A stretch of DNA of 64,000 nt from Paenibacillus sp. FSL R10-2734 (GTDB lineage: Bacteria; Bacillota; Bacilli; Paenibacillales; Paenibacillaceae): the NCBI RefSeq assembly GCF_037963865.1, contig NZ_CP150170.1:3720001-3784000 (forward strand), written 5' to 3'. The translations under genes were made by a program, and so were the position numbers. The notes beneath the pieces were generated by a model. It made no database searches. It was not told the origin of the DNA and saw only the letters and a list, made by a program, of their open reading frames with translations. Shown one piece after another: positions 26,826 to 36,006 of this stretch; position 1 is the stretch's first letter; each line of letters opens with the position of its first letter.

Positions 26826-28703
26826 ATGAGTACAGCATTACTACAAGAGCTTCATCAAGAAGTAAAACGGCTGTATATAGCTGGAAGTGAGCTCGCTGCT
26901 GAGGATTTCCGCTTAAAGCGGCTATTGCCTCAGTTTCAACAGCTAGGTGAACGTGCTCCCATATTCAAAAGATTAGGAGAGGGAATCGTTGCGGTCATTG
27001 AACCGGATCCTTCCGAGGGATCTTCATCTGCTCAGAGCCTACAGGAGCTGAATGTGCTGCTTAGCTCGGTACTATTTACACAGGGAGCAACTTCGCCTGA
27101 TGGCGATCTGCTTGAGGTGCAAGTCCATCCGTTAAAATTGCCTACTCAGTTCTCATATCGTAAACTGTCAGCGGTACAGATGGCGTTAAAGACTCGAGGG
27201 GGAGGGCGTTACGAGATTATCAAAGAAGCTTTTGAGGCAGGATTGTTCCAAGATCTTCGAATGATTCATTCCGCGTTAGCTGCCCTTCACGATCCATATG
27301 TTGATATCGCTGAGCTTGTGATGAAGCAGATACTGCCAGCCTATGGCCCTCAGATTACTCCAATCCTTATCGATCAATTTGATCCTAATGGAGGAATAGT
27401 GGAGACGAGAAAGCTGTACGTGATCGCAGCATTAGGTGGTGATAGCGTTCAGGATCTGATCTATGAAGCTGCAGATTCAGGATCAGAAGATGTTCGGGCC
27501 ATGGCTATTTCTCTGCTCGCAGGACAGGGACAATATGAAGTTGAATTACTTGCTTGGAGTACAGATAAGAAGAAAAAGATACGCGAAGCTGCTTATAATG
27601 CACTGGCTAAAAGCGACTCGGTAAATGCGGTGAATCGGCTGCATCAAGCATTTACTGGTAAAGACAGTGACCTGATAGTACCTGCACTAAGACAGTGTCA
27701 AGCCCATGAGCTCACGCAACGACTTGTTGAAGAGCTCTCTGATATGCTTCAATCTGTATCGGAGATTATGGACGATACGAAGAAAAAAGACGGATTATGG
27801 AACAGGGTAGTCCAGTATCTTCAGGTTGTATCTTACAAACGCAGTCCTGAACTAGAAAAACTATATTTAAATGTTCTCGAGCACTATCCATTATATATGA
27901 ATCAGCTAAAGTGGAATTCATTGATCGAAGAAGCGACATCCTATTTAAGACAGATAGACTCTATGGAAGCCAAGCATGTATTACAACAAACACTTGAGCT
28001 GGATCTTGTTTACTATAGAAACAATAGACGATACGTTAATGATGTTTTCAAAGACGCATATCTTTTCTTTTCGCCTGAAAGAGTGTATGAACAATACGTA
28101 GAAGTTCTAAAGCATTATGCTCCTTCTTCAACTAACCATGCCTCTTCAATGGCGCAGCAACTGCTACGTACAATATCTGAAGTTGTGGTCCAACGATATC
28201 ATGGAACTTATGATGCAGTTTGGAATTCACCTGTAGACCAGATCCAATATATGTATAAGGTCGAAATGCAGCCGCCTGAGGTACTGGCTATTCAATGGGA
28301 TTCACGCTGGCTTGATGCTTTTGTAGAGCTGGATCAATACGAACTGGTAAGTGCCTTTGCACGGCCGGGACATGCCAAAGCAATGCAGTATTTGCTTCGT
28401 AAATTGACCGATAATCCTGAATTTCGTAATCGGTTTGCCAATATACTCTTGATGGGCTTAGCACGTACAGGGATAAGTAAACAACGCTTGCAAGAAGCTC
28501 TCCTAGCGGCTTTGGAAGATGATAGAAATACAGAATGTCGATTAATAGAACCGTATACGTTTGAGCAGCTATGTCAGCTTCCAACAAGCTTTGCGAGTCG
28601 AATAATAACTGTTCTACCTCGATTCAGTGAGGTTGCAGAAGAACAACTTGAGTATGTCATTCGCCTCATGCAAGGACCATCAAACCCAATAGAAGAGGTG
28701 TAA
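26826..28703 (+). CDS. HEAT-like helical repeat protein of the MoxR/VWA module
   Basis: A 625-residue helical protein with no enzyme motif. Repeated helix pairs at about residues 110-280 (AALHDPYVDIAELVMKQIL; SEDVRAMAISLLAGQGQYE; KKIREAAYNALAKSDSVNA) fit HEAT/armadillo repeats, usually scaffolds for protein contacts. ATG 26826 follows GGGGGGAGG by 6 nt; an upstream in-frame start at 26793 lacks a site. Only 6 nt separate it from the ATPase gene, so it is probably a structural partner of that complex. Specific function unknown. Confidence 0.7.
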   Translation: MSTALLQELHQEVKRLYIAGSELAAEDFRLKRLLPQFQQLGERAPIFKRLGEGIVAVIEPDPSEGSSSAQSLQELNVLLSSVLFTQGATSPDGDLLEVQVHPLKLPTQFSYRKLSAVQMALKTRGGGRYEIIKEAFEAGLFQDLRMIHSALAALHDPYVDIAELVMKQILPAYGPQITPILIDQFDPNGGIVETRKLYVIAALGGDSVQDLIYEAADSGSEDVRAMAISLLAGQGQYEVELLAWSTDKKKKIREAAYNALAKSDSVNAVNRLHQAFTGKDSDLIVPALRQCQAHELTQRLVEELSDMLQSVSEIMDDTKKKDGLWNRVVQYLQVVSYKRSPELEKLYLNVLEHYPLYMNQLKWNSLIEEATSYLRQIDSMEAKHVLQQTLELDLVYYRNNRRYVNDVFKDAYLFFSPERVYEQYVEVLKHYAPSSTNHASSMAQQLLRTISEVVVQRYHGTYDAVWNSPVDQIQYMYKVEMQPPEVLAIQWDSRWLDAFVELDQYELVSAFARPGHAKAMQYLLRKLTDNPEFRNRFANILLMGLARTGISKQRLQEALLAALEDDRNTECRLIEPYTFEQLCQLPTSFASRIITVLPRFSEVAEEQLEYVIRLMQGPSNPIEEV

Positions 28704-28709
28704 CTAACG

Positions 28710-29804
28710 ATGAGTCAAGAACTATTACAAGATATTATGAGACTTCCCGCAGAAAGATTGTATCAGCATGAGTTGGTAGCACTTCGCAAAGCGGACACTG
28801 GTAAGGTTCCAGCCGGATGGCAGTTGTCACCCCAATCAGTACTGAAGTTTATCGTTGGCGGTAAAGCAGGGAGTACCGAGATTACACCTAAGTACATTGG
28901 TAACAAAAGACTAATAGAGATGGCGATAGCCACGCTGGTAACCGATCGTGCTCTGCTATTAATTGGTGAGCCGGGTACAGCGAAGTCATGGTTATCTGAG
29001 AACTTATCAGCTGCTATATATGGGCAGTCAGGACTTGTCGTACAAGGTACTGCAGGTACGAGTGAAGAGCAGGTCCGTTATTCGTGGAACTACGCGATGC
29101 TGCTTGCACAAGGCCCAACTCCGGAAGCGTTAGTGAAAAGTCCCATCATGCGAGCAATGGAGGATGGGGGCATCGCGCGTTTTGAGGAGATTTCTCGCTG
29201 TGCATCGGAGGTACAGGACGCGTTGATCTCCATTTTATCGGAGAAGACGATATCGGTTCCAGAGCTAGGTAAGGAAATGAGCGCGCGCAAAGGATTCTCG
29301 ATCATTGCAACAGCTAATACGAGAGATCGTGGTGTCAATGACATGTCTACTGCCTTGAAGAGACGTTTTAATATTATCGTCCTTCCAGCACCTGCGGATT
29401 TATATACAGAAGTTGAGATTGTGAAGAAACGGGTTCGTGAAATTGCCTCGTCCTACGATTTGCAAGCTGCTCTTCCTGCAGATGAAGCTTTACATAAGGT
29501 CGTAACCATCTTCCGTGAGCTGCGCAGCGGGATGACATTGGACAAGAAAGAGAAGGTGAAGTCTCCTGCTGGGGTGATTTCCACCGCTGAAGCGATCTCC
29601 CTCTTAACGAATAGTATGGCGCTGGCCGCAAGCTTCGGGAACGGAGAACTGACGGACGAGGATCTGGCCGCAGGTCTGCAAGGTGCTATTGTGAAAGATG
29701 ATGATAAGGACCAGCTTGTCTGGAGAGAGTATCTCGATAATATTATGAAGAAACGTGGCACAGAATGGCGGGGGTTATATACGGCTTGTAAGGAGATGAA
29801 CTAG
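28710..29804 (+). CDS. MoxR-family AAA+ ATPase
   Basis: A 364-residue AAA+ ATPase. Walker A is GEPGTAKS at residues 86-93, the Walker B region is GIARFEEISR near residue 152, sensor 1 is IIATANTRDRG near 195, and the arginine-finger region TALKRRFNI is near 215. MoxR proteins act with VWA-domain partners to remodel or insert cofactors into protein complexes; the VWA gene is two genes downstream. It resembles E. coli YehL. Its stop TAG overlaps the GTG start of the next gene by one base, which indicates translational coupling. Confidence 0.9.
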   Translation: MSQELLQDIMRLPAERLYQHELVALRKADTGKVPAGWQLSPQSVLKFIVGGKAGSTEITPKYIGNKRLIEMAIATLVTDRALLLIGEPGTAKSWLSENLSAAIYGQSGLVVQGTAGTSEEQVRYSWNYAMLLAQGPTPEALVKSPIMRAMEDGGIARFEEISRCASEVQDALISILSEKTISVPELGKEMSARKGFSIIATANTRDRGVNDMSTALKRRFNIIVLPAPADLYTEVEIVKKRVREIASSYDLQAALPADEALHKVVTIFRELRSGMTLDKKEKVKSPAGVISTAEAISLLTNSMALAASFGNGELTDEDLAAGLQGAIVKDDDKDQLVWREYLDNIMKKRGTEWRGLYTACKEMN

Positions 29805-32143
29805 TGGAGAGCGAAACTACTGGAGCAGGCGTACATTTTTTTGGCGTGCGGCATTTGTCTCCTGGTGGTGCTCAGCATCTAGTAAGCTACCTTGATGAGA
29901 TAAAGCCGACAGCTGTTTTGATTGAGGGGCCAGTAGATGCTACTACTGAAATTCGCCATATCCTCAACACGACAACCAAACCTCCTATAGCCATTCTAGC
30001 TTTTACGGAGGAAGTTCCTGTCCGTACAGCACTATGGCCGCTTGCGGTATATTCCCCCGAATATCAAGCGATGAGATGGGCGGAGCAGCAAGGAGCTTAT
30101 ACAGCGTTTATAGATTTACCTTCATCAGTGGTCATCGCTTTACAGGATATACGAACCAAAAGTAGAGATTCTGCTGAACAGAGCGAGGAATCTGAAGTTA
30201 ACAATACAGTTGAAAGGGCTGCTGAAGAAGCATCTATATATGATAGAGTAGCTGAGCTGGCTGGTGAGCTTGATTATGATATGTACTGGGAGCGCAATTT
30301 CGAACACAACACTAACAAGGGGGCATATCAAGAAGCAATTATTTCTTTCTCATCCCAAATGCGTCAGCTTTCTGAAGAAAATGAGAGACATAACAACGTA
30401 ATAGAATATGCACACAATACTATACGCGAAGCTTATATGCGTCGTCAGATTCAGGATACAATCGCTGCTGGCCATCAACCAGATAAGATCGTTGTTGTAT
30501 GTGGAGCATACCATGCAGCGGCGCTTGCTGATCTGGCGTCTGGTATGTCGGATGAGGAAATAGATGCTCTTCCTTCTCTAAATACGAAGCTAACACTTAT
30601 GCCCTACACGTACTATAAATTATCTTCTTTGTCTGGCTATGGCGCAGGTAACCTCGCTCCTCATTATTATCAAATGATGTGGGAACGTATGATGAACGGT
30701 TCACCTGAGGACTTACCACATCACTATCTGTCTACTGTAGCTAGATACTTGCGTAATAGCGGGACACATCGCTCTACAGCAGAAATTATCGAAGCTGTGC
30801 GCTTAGCTGAATCATTAGCTGCCCTTCACGGTGGAAGTGCACCGACGTTAAGAGATTTGCGAGATGCGGCACTGACCTTGCTGGGGCGTGGGGAGCTTAG
30901 CGTGATCGCTGAAGCGCTTGCTCGTACAGATATCGGTACTGCTATTGGTGAGCTGGCAGAGGGGATCAGTCAGACGCCGATTCAAGATGATCTGAATCGG
31001 CAATTAAAGCGCTTGAAGCTTGAGAAATATAAGACCCCAGTAGCAAATGATCTTGAACTAGATCTCCGAGAGAATCGAAGAGTGTCTTCTGAGGAAGCGG
31101 CTTATTTAGACTTAAACCGTTCCTTTCTTTTTCATAGGCTCACATTACTTGGGATCGATCTAGTGAACATAAGAGCAAGTGGTCAGTCTAGCGCAACGTG
31201 GGCAGAGCACTGGGTATTGAAGTGGTCTCCTGAAGTTGAGATCCAGGTCGTTGAATCTACGCTTCTTGGGGAAACGGTTGAGATTGCTTCAGCTTATGTA
31301 TTGCAACAGAAATTAGATAGCAGTAGTACAATTGCGGAAGCGTCAGCACTCATTCGAACGGCTTATGAGTGTGGAATGTTACACCAGATGGAAGCAGGAC
31401 GGCAGACGCTTCAGCGTTTAGCTGTTGACACTCGAGATGTGGTGCAGATTGCTGCTTCCATTAATGAGTTATCCCTTCTGATTCAGTATGGCGATGTTCG
31501 CCGGATCGATACAAAGCCGCTCATTCCTTTGCTGGAACAACTGTTCAGACGAGCTTGTCTGTTTTTGCTGGATGCGAGCCAATGTAACGATGAGGCTTCA
31601 GGTGAGATGCTTAAAGCTATGAACATACTGAATCAGGCAGCTATTGAGCATAGTGAGGAAGTAGATGAGCTGTTGTGGATACAAGAGCTGAAACACTTAT
31701 CGGAGAGGGATGACTGCAATCCGCGTTTATCTGGAGTTGCGTGTTCCATTTTGTTGGAGCGTAATGCGATGACTGCACTGCAATGTTCAGAAGAAGTATC
31801 CAGGCGACTGTCACCAGGTATACCCGCAGAACTTGGAGCTGGCTGGTTCGAAGGGATGTCTATGCGAAATCGATATGTTCTGTTGTCTCGCTTGAGTCTG
31901 TGGGAGCAATTGAATGAGTATATTAATTCTTTGGATGATGAAGAATTTGTACGTGCGTTAGTGTTTTTACGGCGCGCTTTCAGCACCTTTGAACCAAGGG
32001 AAAAGACGATGATTGCCGAACTGTTAGGTGAATTGTGGGGTGTGAACACAGAGCAGGCTGCTGAGATTCTGACAGGTGAGCTGAAGGAGGCCGAAGCGAA
32101 AATGATTGAGGATTTGAATGATTTTGACTTTGGAGATATATGA
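29804..32143 (+). CDS. DUF5682 protein with N-terminal TraB/EreA-ChaN-like fold
   Basis: A 779-residue protein. The start HFFGVRHLSPGGAQHL followed by AVLIEGPVDA, and later VVVCGAYHAAAL near residue 225, matches the H...E...H layout of the TraB/PrgY and EreA/ChaN-like superfamily, known or predicted to be metal-dependent hydrolases. The remaining 500 residues are helical and acidic. GTG 29804 overlaps the MoxR stop, with AAGGAG 8 nt before it; the 3' end overlaps the VWA start by 4 nt. It is likely the YehM equivalent. Catalysis is predicted from the motif only. Confidence 0.75.
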   Translation: MESETTGAGVHFFGVRHLSPGGAQHLVSYLDEIKPTAVLIEGPVDATTEIRHILNTTTKPPIAILAFTEEVPVRTALWPLAVYSPEYQAMRWAEQQGAYTAFIDLPSSVVIALQDIRTKSRDSAEQSEESEVNNTVERAAEEASIYDRVAELAGELDYDMYWERNFEHNTNKGAYQEAIISFSSQMRQLSEENERHNNVIEYAHNTIREAYMRRQIQDTIAAGHQPDKIVVVCGAYHAAALADLASGMSDEEIDALPSLNTKLTLMPYTYYKLSSLSGYGAGNLAPHYYQMMWERMMNGSPEDLPHHYLSTVARYLRNSGTHRSTAEIIEAVRLAESLAALHGGSAPTLRDLRDAALTLLGRGELSVIAEALARTDIGTAIGELAEGISQTPIQDDLNRQLKRLKLEKYKTPVANDLELDLRENRRVSSEEAAYLDLNRSFLFHRLTLLGIDLVNIRASGQSSATWAEHWVLKWSPEVEIQVVESTLLGETVEIASAYVLQQKLDSSSTIAEASALIRTAYECGMLHQMEAGRQTLQRLAVDTRDVVQIAASINELSLLIQYGDVRRIDTKPLIPLLEQLFRRACLFLLDASQCNDEASGEMLKAMNILNQAAIEHSEEVDELLWIQELKHLSERDDCNPRLSGVACSILLERNAMTALQCSEEVSRRLSPGIPAELGAGWFEGMSMRNRYVLLSRLSLWEQLNEYINSLDDEEFVRALVFLRRAFSTFEPREKTMIAELLGELWGVNTEQAAEILTGELKEAEAKMIEDLNDFDFGDI

Positions 32144-33366
32144 CGATGAGTACATCAGTGGATTCAAGTGTTGTAGCTCGGTGGCGGCTTATACTTGGTC
32201 AGTCTGCAGAAGAGCAATTGAAGGTTTCTAGTGGAAACACAAGTATTCACCTGTCCGAAGATGAACTCATCATGGACCAAGCGCTAGCTGCTATCTATGA
32301 TGAGACGAGTGATATCGTAAATAGTGGCACTACTAACCCTTCAGGAACTGGACAAAGAGGAGCAGGATCTGGAAAATCTGCACCTCGGTTGGCAAAATGG
32401 TTAGGAGATGTTCGCAATTTCTTCCCAGAGGATATCGTTTCGGTTATTCAACATGATGCGATGGAACGGAAGGGCTGGAAGCAATTATTGTTTGAGCCGG
32501 AAGTTCTGGCAACAGTGAAGCCTGATATACAGCTAGTAGGTACACTACTCTCACTAAAAGGGAAGATTCCTGAGAAGACAAAAGATACGGCTCGCCTGTT
32601 AGTGAAGGCGGTTGTGGATGATCTTGTTAAGCGAATGGAGGAGGGTCTGCGTCGGGCGGTTACAGGTGCACTGAATCGCAGGCAGCATTCCCCACTGCCT
32701 TCACTTAGCGGCATTGACTGGACACGTACGATAAAACGCAATCTGAAGCATTATGATGCAGAGCGACAACAGATTATCCCTGAGAGATTCTACTATTATG
32801 ATCGGGCAAGACGCAGTAAGGAATGGACCGTCATTGTGGATATCGATCAGAGTGGTTCGATGGCAGAATCGATTATTTGGGCTTCAGTAGTTGGTTCTAT
32901 CTTTGCAAGCATCCCATCACTAAGTACCCGAGTAATTGTATTTGATACAGAGGTCGTAGACCTGACAGAGCAATGTGCGAATGATCCTGTTGATATGTTA
33001 TTCGGGATTCAGCTAGGTGGCGGTACAGATATACAAAAGTCTGTTGCCTATTGCGAACAGTTTATTGATCAGCCGAAGAAGACGTTGTTTATCGTTATCT
33101 CGGATCTGTATGAAGGCGGGAACCAGGCAGGCTTAATCCGTCGTATGCGTCATCTGAAGGAATCTGGAGTTAGAACGATGTGCTTGCTGGCTTTATCTGA
33201 TGAAGGCAAACCTTTCTATGATGAGCATGTGGCGAGATCTTTGACTCGAGATGGAACCCCCTGTTTTGCATGTACACCTGCACTGCTTCCACAGTTAGTA
33301 GAAGGTGCACTAAAAGGACAGGATCTTGCTGAATTAGCAAAGAAACTTGGTACAAAAGGGATATAA
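32140..33366 (+). CDS. VWA-domain protein, partner of the MoxR ATPase
   Basis: A 408-residue protein whose C-terminal half (about 228-400) is a von Willebrand factor A domain. The metal-ion site D236-Q-S-G-S is intact, with the second motif threonine in LGGGTDI near residue 297 and an acidic third motif in VISDLYEGG. The N-terminal half is helical with a basic stretch. ATG 32140 overlaps the previous stop (ATGA); ATG 32146 is an alternative with slightly better spacing from GGAG. It resembles E. coli YehP. It ends the operon, and a terminator lies 117 nt downstream. Confidence 0.87.
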   Translation: MTMSTSVDSSVVARWRLILGQSAEEQLKVSSGNTSIHLSEDELIMDQALAAIYDETSDIVNSGTTNPSGTGQRGAGSGKSAPRLAKWLGDVRNFFPEDIVSVIQHDAMERKGWKQLLFEPEVLATVKPDIQLVGTLLSLKGKIPEKTKDTARLLVKAVVDDLVKRMEEGLRRAVTGALNRRQHSPLPSLSGIDWTRTIKRNLKHYDAERQQIIPERFYYYDRARRSKEWTVIVDIDQSGSMAESIIWASVVGSIFASIPSLSTRVIVFDTEVVDLTEQCANDPVDMLFGIQLGGGTDIQKSVAYCEQFIDQPKKTLFIVISDLYEGGNQAGLIRRMRHLKESGVRTMCLLALSDEGKPFYDEHVARSLTRDGTPCFACTPALLPQLVEGALKGQDLAELAKKLGTKGI

Positions 33367-33482
33367 CTGGTGTCATTATGTTACAAGTTTCATAAAAAGT
33401 GTTATTCAGACAAGAACTGTGTTTCATTACAGTTTTTGTGGCGTATATAGATATCATACCCCCCTTTAATACAATAGACTTG

Positions 33483-33512
33483 ACCCTGTCACTTGTCGGC
33501 AGGGTATTTTTT
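33483..33512 (+). terminator. Intrinsic terminator of the MoxR/VWA operon
   Basis: accctg (33483-33488) pairs with cagggt (33500-33505), followed by atttttt. Confidence 0.65.
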
Positions 33513-33659
33513 ATGGGAACTTTAGGTTAGCTATTATATTGACCTTTAAAATTTCTTTTAGAGTATGCTCTGTACTCACGCTGTGGTAAAATAGACCTGA
33601 TTTTCAAATATAACGAAAGTTATGTTTCACTCTATACATTATCCTTATATTTCTCTCAT

Positions 33660-33697
33660 AAACGCTACCGTCCCTTTAGGGACGCCAAAGGCGTTTT
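33660..33697 (+). terminator. Second intrinsic terminator upstream of miaB
   Basis: aaacgc/gcgttt (33660-33665, 33691-33696) closes an inner hairpin gtccc-ttta-gggac (33670-33683); five T end it. As an operon terminator already lies at 33483, this one may end a short untranslated transcript or serve as a backup. Confidence 0.55.
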
Positions 33698-33730
33698 TGC
33701 TTCATAAACCTAAATCAGTGCATATTGGGA

Positions 33731-33773
33731 TTGACATCTAAAATGGATGTAATGTTATAGAATGTGCTATAAT
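33731..33773 (+). promoter_or_regulatory. Overlapping promoters of miaB
   Basis: TTGACA (33731-33736) with an 18-bp spacer to TTATAG (33755-33760), and a separate extended -10 TGCTATAAT (33765-33773). Either gives a leader of about 50-65 nt. Confidence 0.5.
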
Positions 33774-33831
33774 TTTATATTGGGTTAAATCATCAATGAG
33801 CTATATTTTAGATAGAGGACGTGAAAACAGC

Positions 33832-35418
33832 ATGACTAAGGGGAACCATAACTCACCGGACTTAAAATCCGGCAAGGGTTCGAAAGATTATTCGAGATAT
33901 TTTGATTTTAGCGATGCGAAGGTAATTAGTGAAGAAGAAGGTAAGATTACTTACCGGATTAAAGGAAGAAATGTGCAAATTAATAGCCAGCCCGATTATA
34001 AAGAAGGAAAACGGCGTGGCAAGGAAGAAATAGAAGTGCATTATGATTTCGAGATTCCTGAAGAAATGCAGAATTTCGGAGTAGACAAATATTATCATAT
34101 TACGACTTATGGCTGCCAAATGAATGAGCATGACACGGAAACGATGAAGGGCCTATTGGAACAGATGGGCTATAGAAGCGTCGATGATCGGAATCATGCG
34201 GATCTCATTCTGCTTAACACTTGTGCAATTCGTGAGAATGCCGAGGATAAAGTGTTTGGAGAGCTGGGTCACCTTAAGAACTTGAAGATCGAGAAGCCAG
34301 GTCTTCTGCTGGGCGTGTGTGGTTGCATGTCACAGGAGGAAGGCGTAGTTAATCGAATTATGTCTAAGCATGGATTCGTAGATATGATCTTCGGTACGCA
34401 TAATATCCATAGGTTGCCACACCTCATTAAAGAAGCCGTATTCAGTAAAGAGCTTGTCATTGAGGTATGGTCCAAAGAAGGCGATATTATTGAGAATTTA
34501 CCGAAGAAACGTGAAGGTATGCGCGCTTGGGTCAACATTATGTATGGCTGTGATAAATTCTGTACCTACTGTATCGTACCTTTTACACGGGGGAAAGAAC
34601 GTAGTCGCCGGCCAGAGGACGTCATTGCTGAAGTAAGAGAGCTCGCTCGTCAAGGCTTTAAGGAAGTGACTTTGCTGGGGCAGAACGTAAACGCATACGG
34701 TAAGGATTTTACAGACATAGATTACACCTTCGGTGACTTGATGGATGACATGCGTTTAATTGATATTCCGCGCATTCGCTTCATGACATCGCATCCACGT
34801 GATTTTGACGATAAATTGATTGAAGTACTGGGCAAAGGTGGCAACCTGGTGGAGCATATCCATCTACCGGTTCAATCCGGAAGTACTGCCGTACTTAAGA
34901 AAATGAGTCGCAAATACACGCGTGAGGCTTATCTGGAATTAGTACGAAAGATCAAACTAAGTGTGCCTAATGCGGTATTAAGTACTGATATTATCGTCGG
35001 TTTCCCTGGAGAGACGGATGAGCAATTCGAAGATACCCTTTCCCTAGTGCGCGAGGTTGGGTATGATATGGCATATACGTTCATTTATTCACCTCGTGAG
35101 GGTACCCCTGCAGCTGCAATGGAGGATAATGTACCTATGACGGTGAAGAGCGAACGTCTGCAAAGACTAAATGATCTCATTAAAGAGAACAGTCGGATCA
35201 TTAATGACCGTATGCTAGGTGAAGTCGTCGAGGTGCTGGTAGAAGGGGAGAGTAAGAACAACTCGGAAGTCCTTTCCGGCCGTTCCCGTGCGAACAAGCT
35301 GGTCCATTTTGAAGGTTCGAAGGATCTTATTGGCACATTTGTAAAAGTAAGAATTACTGATACCAAAACATGGTACATCAAAGGGGATATTGTGGCGGAA
35401 GCTGCAGCTGTTCATTAA
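33832..35418 (+). CDS. miaB: tRNA-2-methylthio-N6-dimethylallyladenosine synthase
   Basis: Radical SAM methylthiotransferase acting on i6A37 of tRNAs reading UNN codons. The N-terminal UPF0004 domain carries three cluster cysteines (YGCQMNEHD, LLNTCAIREN, GVCGCMSQ), then the SAM cluster CDKFCTYC, and a C-terminal TRAM domain from about residue 460. Length 528, a little long owing to a 70-residue charged N-terminal extension common in Bacillales. ATG 33832 is preferred (GAGG upstream); 33796 is possible but lacks a site. ricA follows, as in B. subtilis. Confidence 0.95.
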   Translation: MTKGNHNSPDLKSGKGSKDYSRYFDFSDAKVISEEEGKITYRIKGRNVQINSQPDYKEGKRRGKEEIEVHYDFEIPEEMQNFGVDKYYHITTYGCQMNEHDTETMKGLLEQMGYRSVDDRNHADLILLNTCAIRENAEDKVFGELGHLKNLKIEKPGLLLGVCGCMSQEEGVVNRIMSKHGFVDMIFGTHNIHRLPHLIKEAVFSKELVIEVWSKEGDIIENLPKKREGMRAWVNIMYGCDKFCTYCIVPFTRGKERSRRPEDVIAEVRELARQGFKEVTLLGQNVNAYGKDFTDIDYTFGDLMDDMRLIDIPRIRFMTSHPRDFDDKLIEVLGKGGNLVEHIHLPVQSGSTAVLKKMSRKYTREAYLELVRKIKLSVPNAVLSTDIIVGFPGETDEQFEDTLSLVREVGYDMAYTFIYSPREGTPAAAMEDNVPMTVKSERLQRLNDLIKENSRIINDRMLGEVVEVLVEGESKNNSEVLSGRSRANKLVHFEGSKDLIGTFVKVRITDTKTWYIKGDIVAEAAAVH

Positions 35419-35443
35419 TCACATACGAATGGGGAGATGGCTA

Positions 35444-35893
35444 GTGAGTACAGAGGAACAACGGTTGAATAAATATGGAATGAAGACTTATAATACTCGT
35501 GATTTGATCGTACGCGAGGATATTATGGGTAAAGCGAAAGAACTCGCTACATTAATTTCGACAAGTGAAGAAGTAAAGCATTTTCAACAGGCTGAGCAAA
35601 AAATCCTGAACCACGAGCGGGTGCAAGGCTTGATTGCATCGATTAAGAAAAAGCAGAAGGAGATTGTTGCCTTCGAAAGCTTTAATAATAAAGACATGGT
35701 AGCCAAGATTGAGCGTGAAATTGAAGCGTTGCAGGATGAAATTGATGGGATTCCAGTCGTGAATGAATTCCAGCAGAGTCAGAGTGACATCAATTATTTG
35801 CTCCAGCTTGTCATTTCCGTGATAAGAGATACCGTTTCGGAAAAAATAAATGTGGAAGCCGGCACCGAAGCGCCTCCGACCACATGCGGATAA
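35444..35893 (+). CDS. ricA: RicA/YmcA-like regulator, YlbF/YmcA family
   Basis: A 149-residue helical Com_YlbF-family protein. In B. subtilis, RicA forms a complex with RicF and RicT that affects RNase Y-dependent mRNA processing, sporulation and competence, and gene order miaB-ricA is the same here. The GTG start 35444 has GGGGAG 7 nt upstream; the earlier frame overlaps miaB. The conserved centre is EVKHFQQAEQKI and IPVVNEFQQSQSDINYLLQL. A C-terminal cysteine (TTCG) is consistent with the cluster-binding reported for the Ric complex. Confidence 0.85.
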   Translation: MSTEEQRLNKYGMKTYNTRDLIVREDIMGKAKELATLISTSEEVKHFQQAEQKILNHERVQGLIASIKKKQKEIVAFESFNNKDMVAKIEREIEALQDEIDGIPVVNEFQQSQSDINYLLQLVISVIRDTVSEKINVEAGTEAPPTTCG

Positions 35894-35909
35894 CCCACAC
35901 TCAGTTTAG

Positions 35910-35933
35910 GGGGCGGATGCAGATCCGCCCCTT
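35910..35933 (+). terminator. Hairpin terminator after ricA
   Basis: ggggcggat (35910-35918) pairs perfectly with atccgcccc (35923-35931) around gcag. Only three T follow, so it may be leaky. Confidence 0.55.
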
Positions 35934-35948
35934 TAAGTTTCACAATGT

Positions 35949-35970
35949 ACATAACCTATTACGATTATGT
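35949..35970. promoter_or_regulatory. Inverted repeat upstream of the Nudix-pncA-pncB operon, candidate NrtR operator
   Basis: ACATAA (35949-35954) and TTATGT (35965-35970) are perfect inverted arms 10 bp apart, in front of a gene for an NrtR-like protein. NrtR regulators bind palindromes upstream of NAD genes, and self-control is common. Binding is inferred. Confidence 0.4.
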
Positions 35971-36006
35971 GAATAAATGTAAAATTGAAAAGGATGGGGC
36001 AAAACT

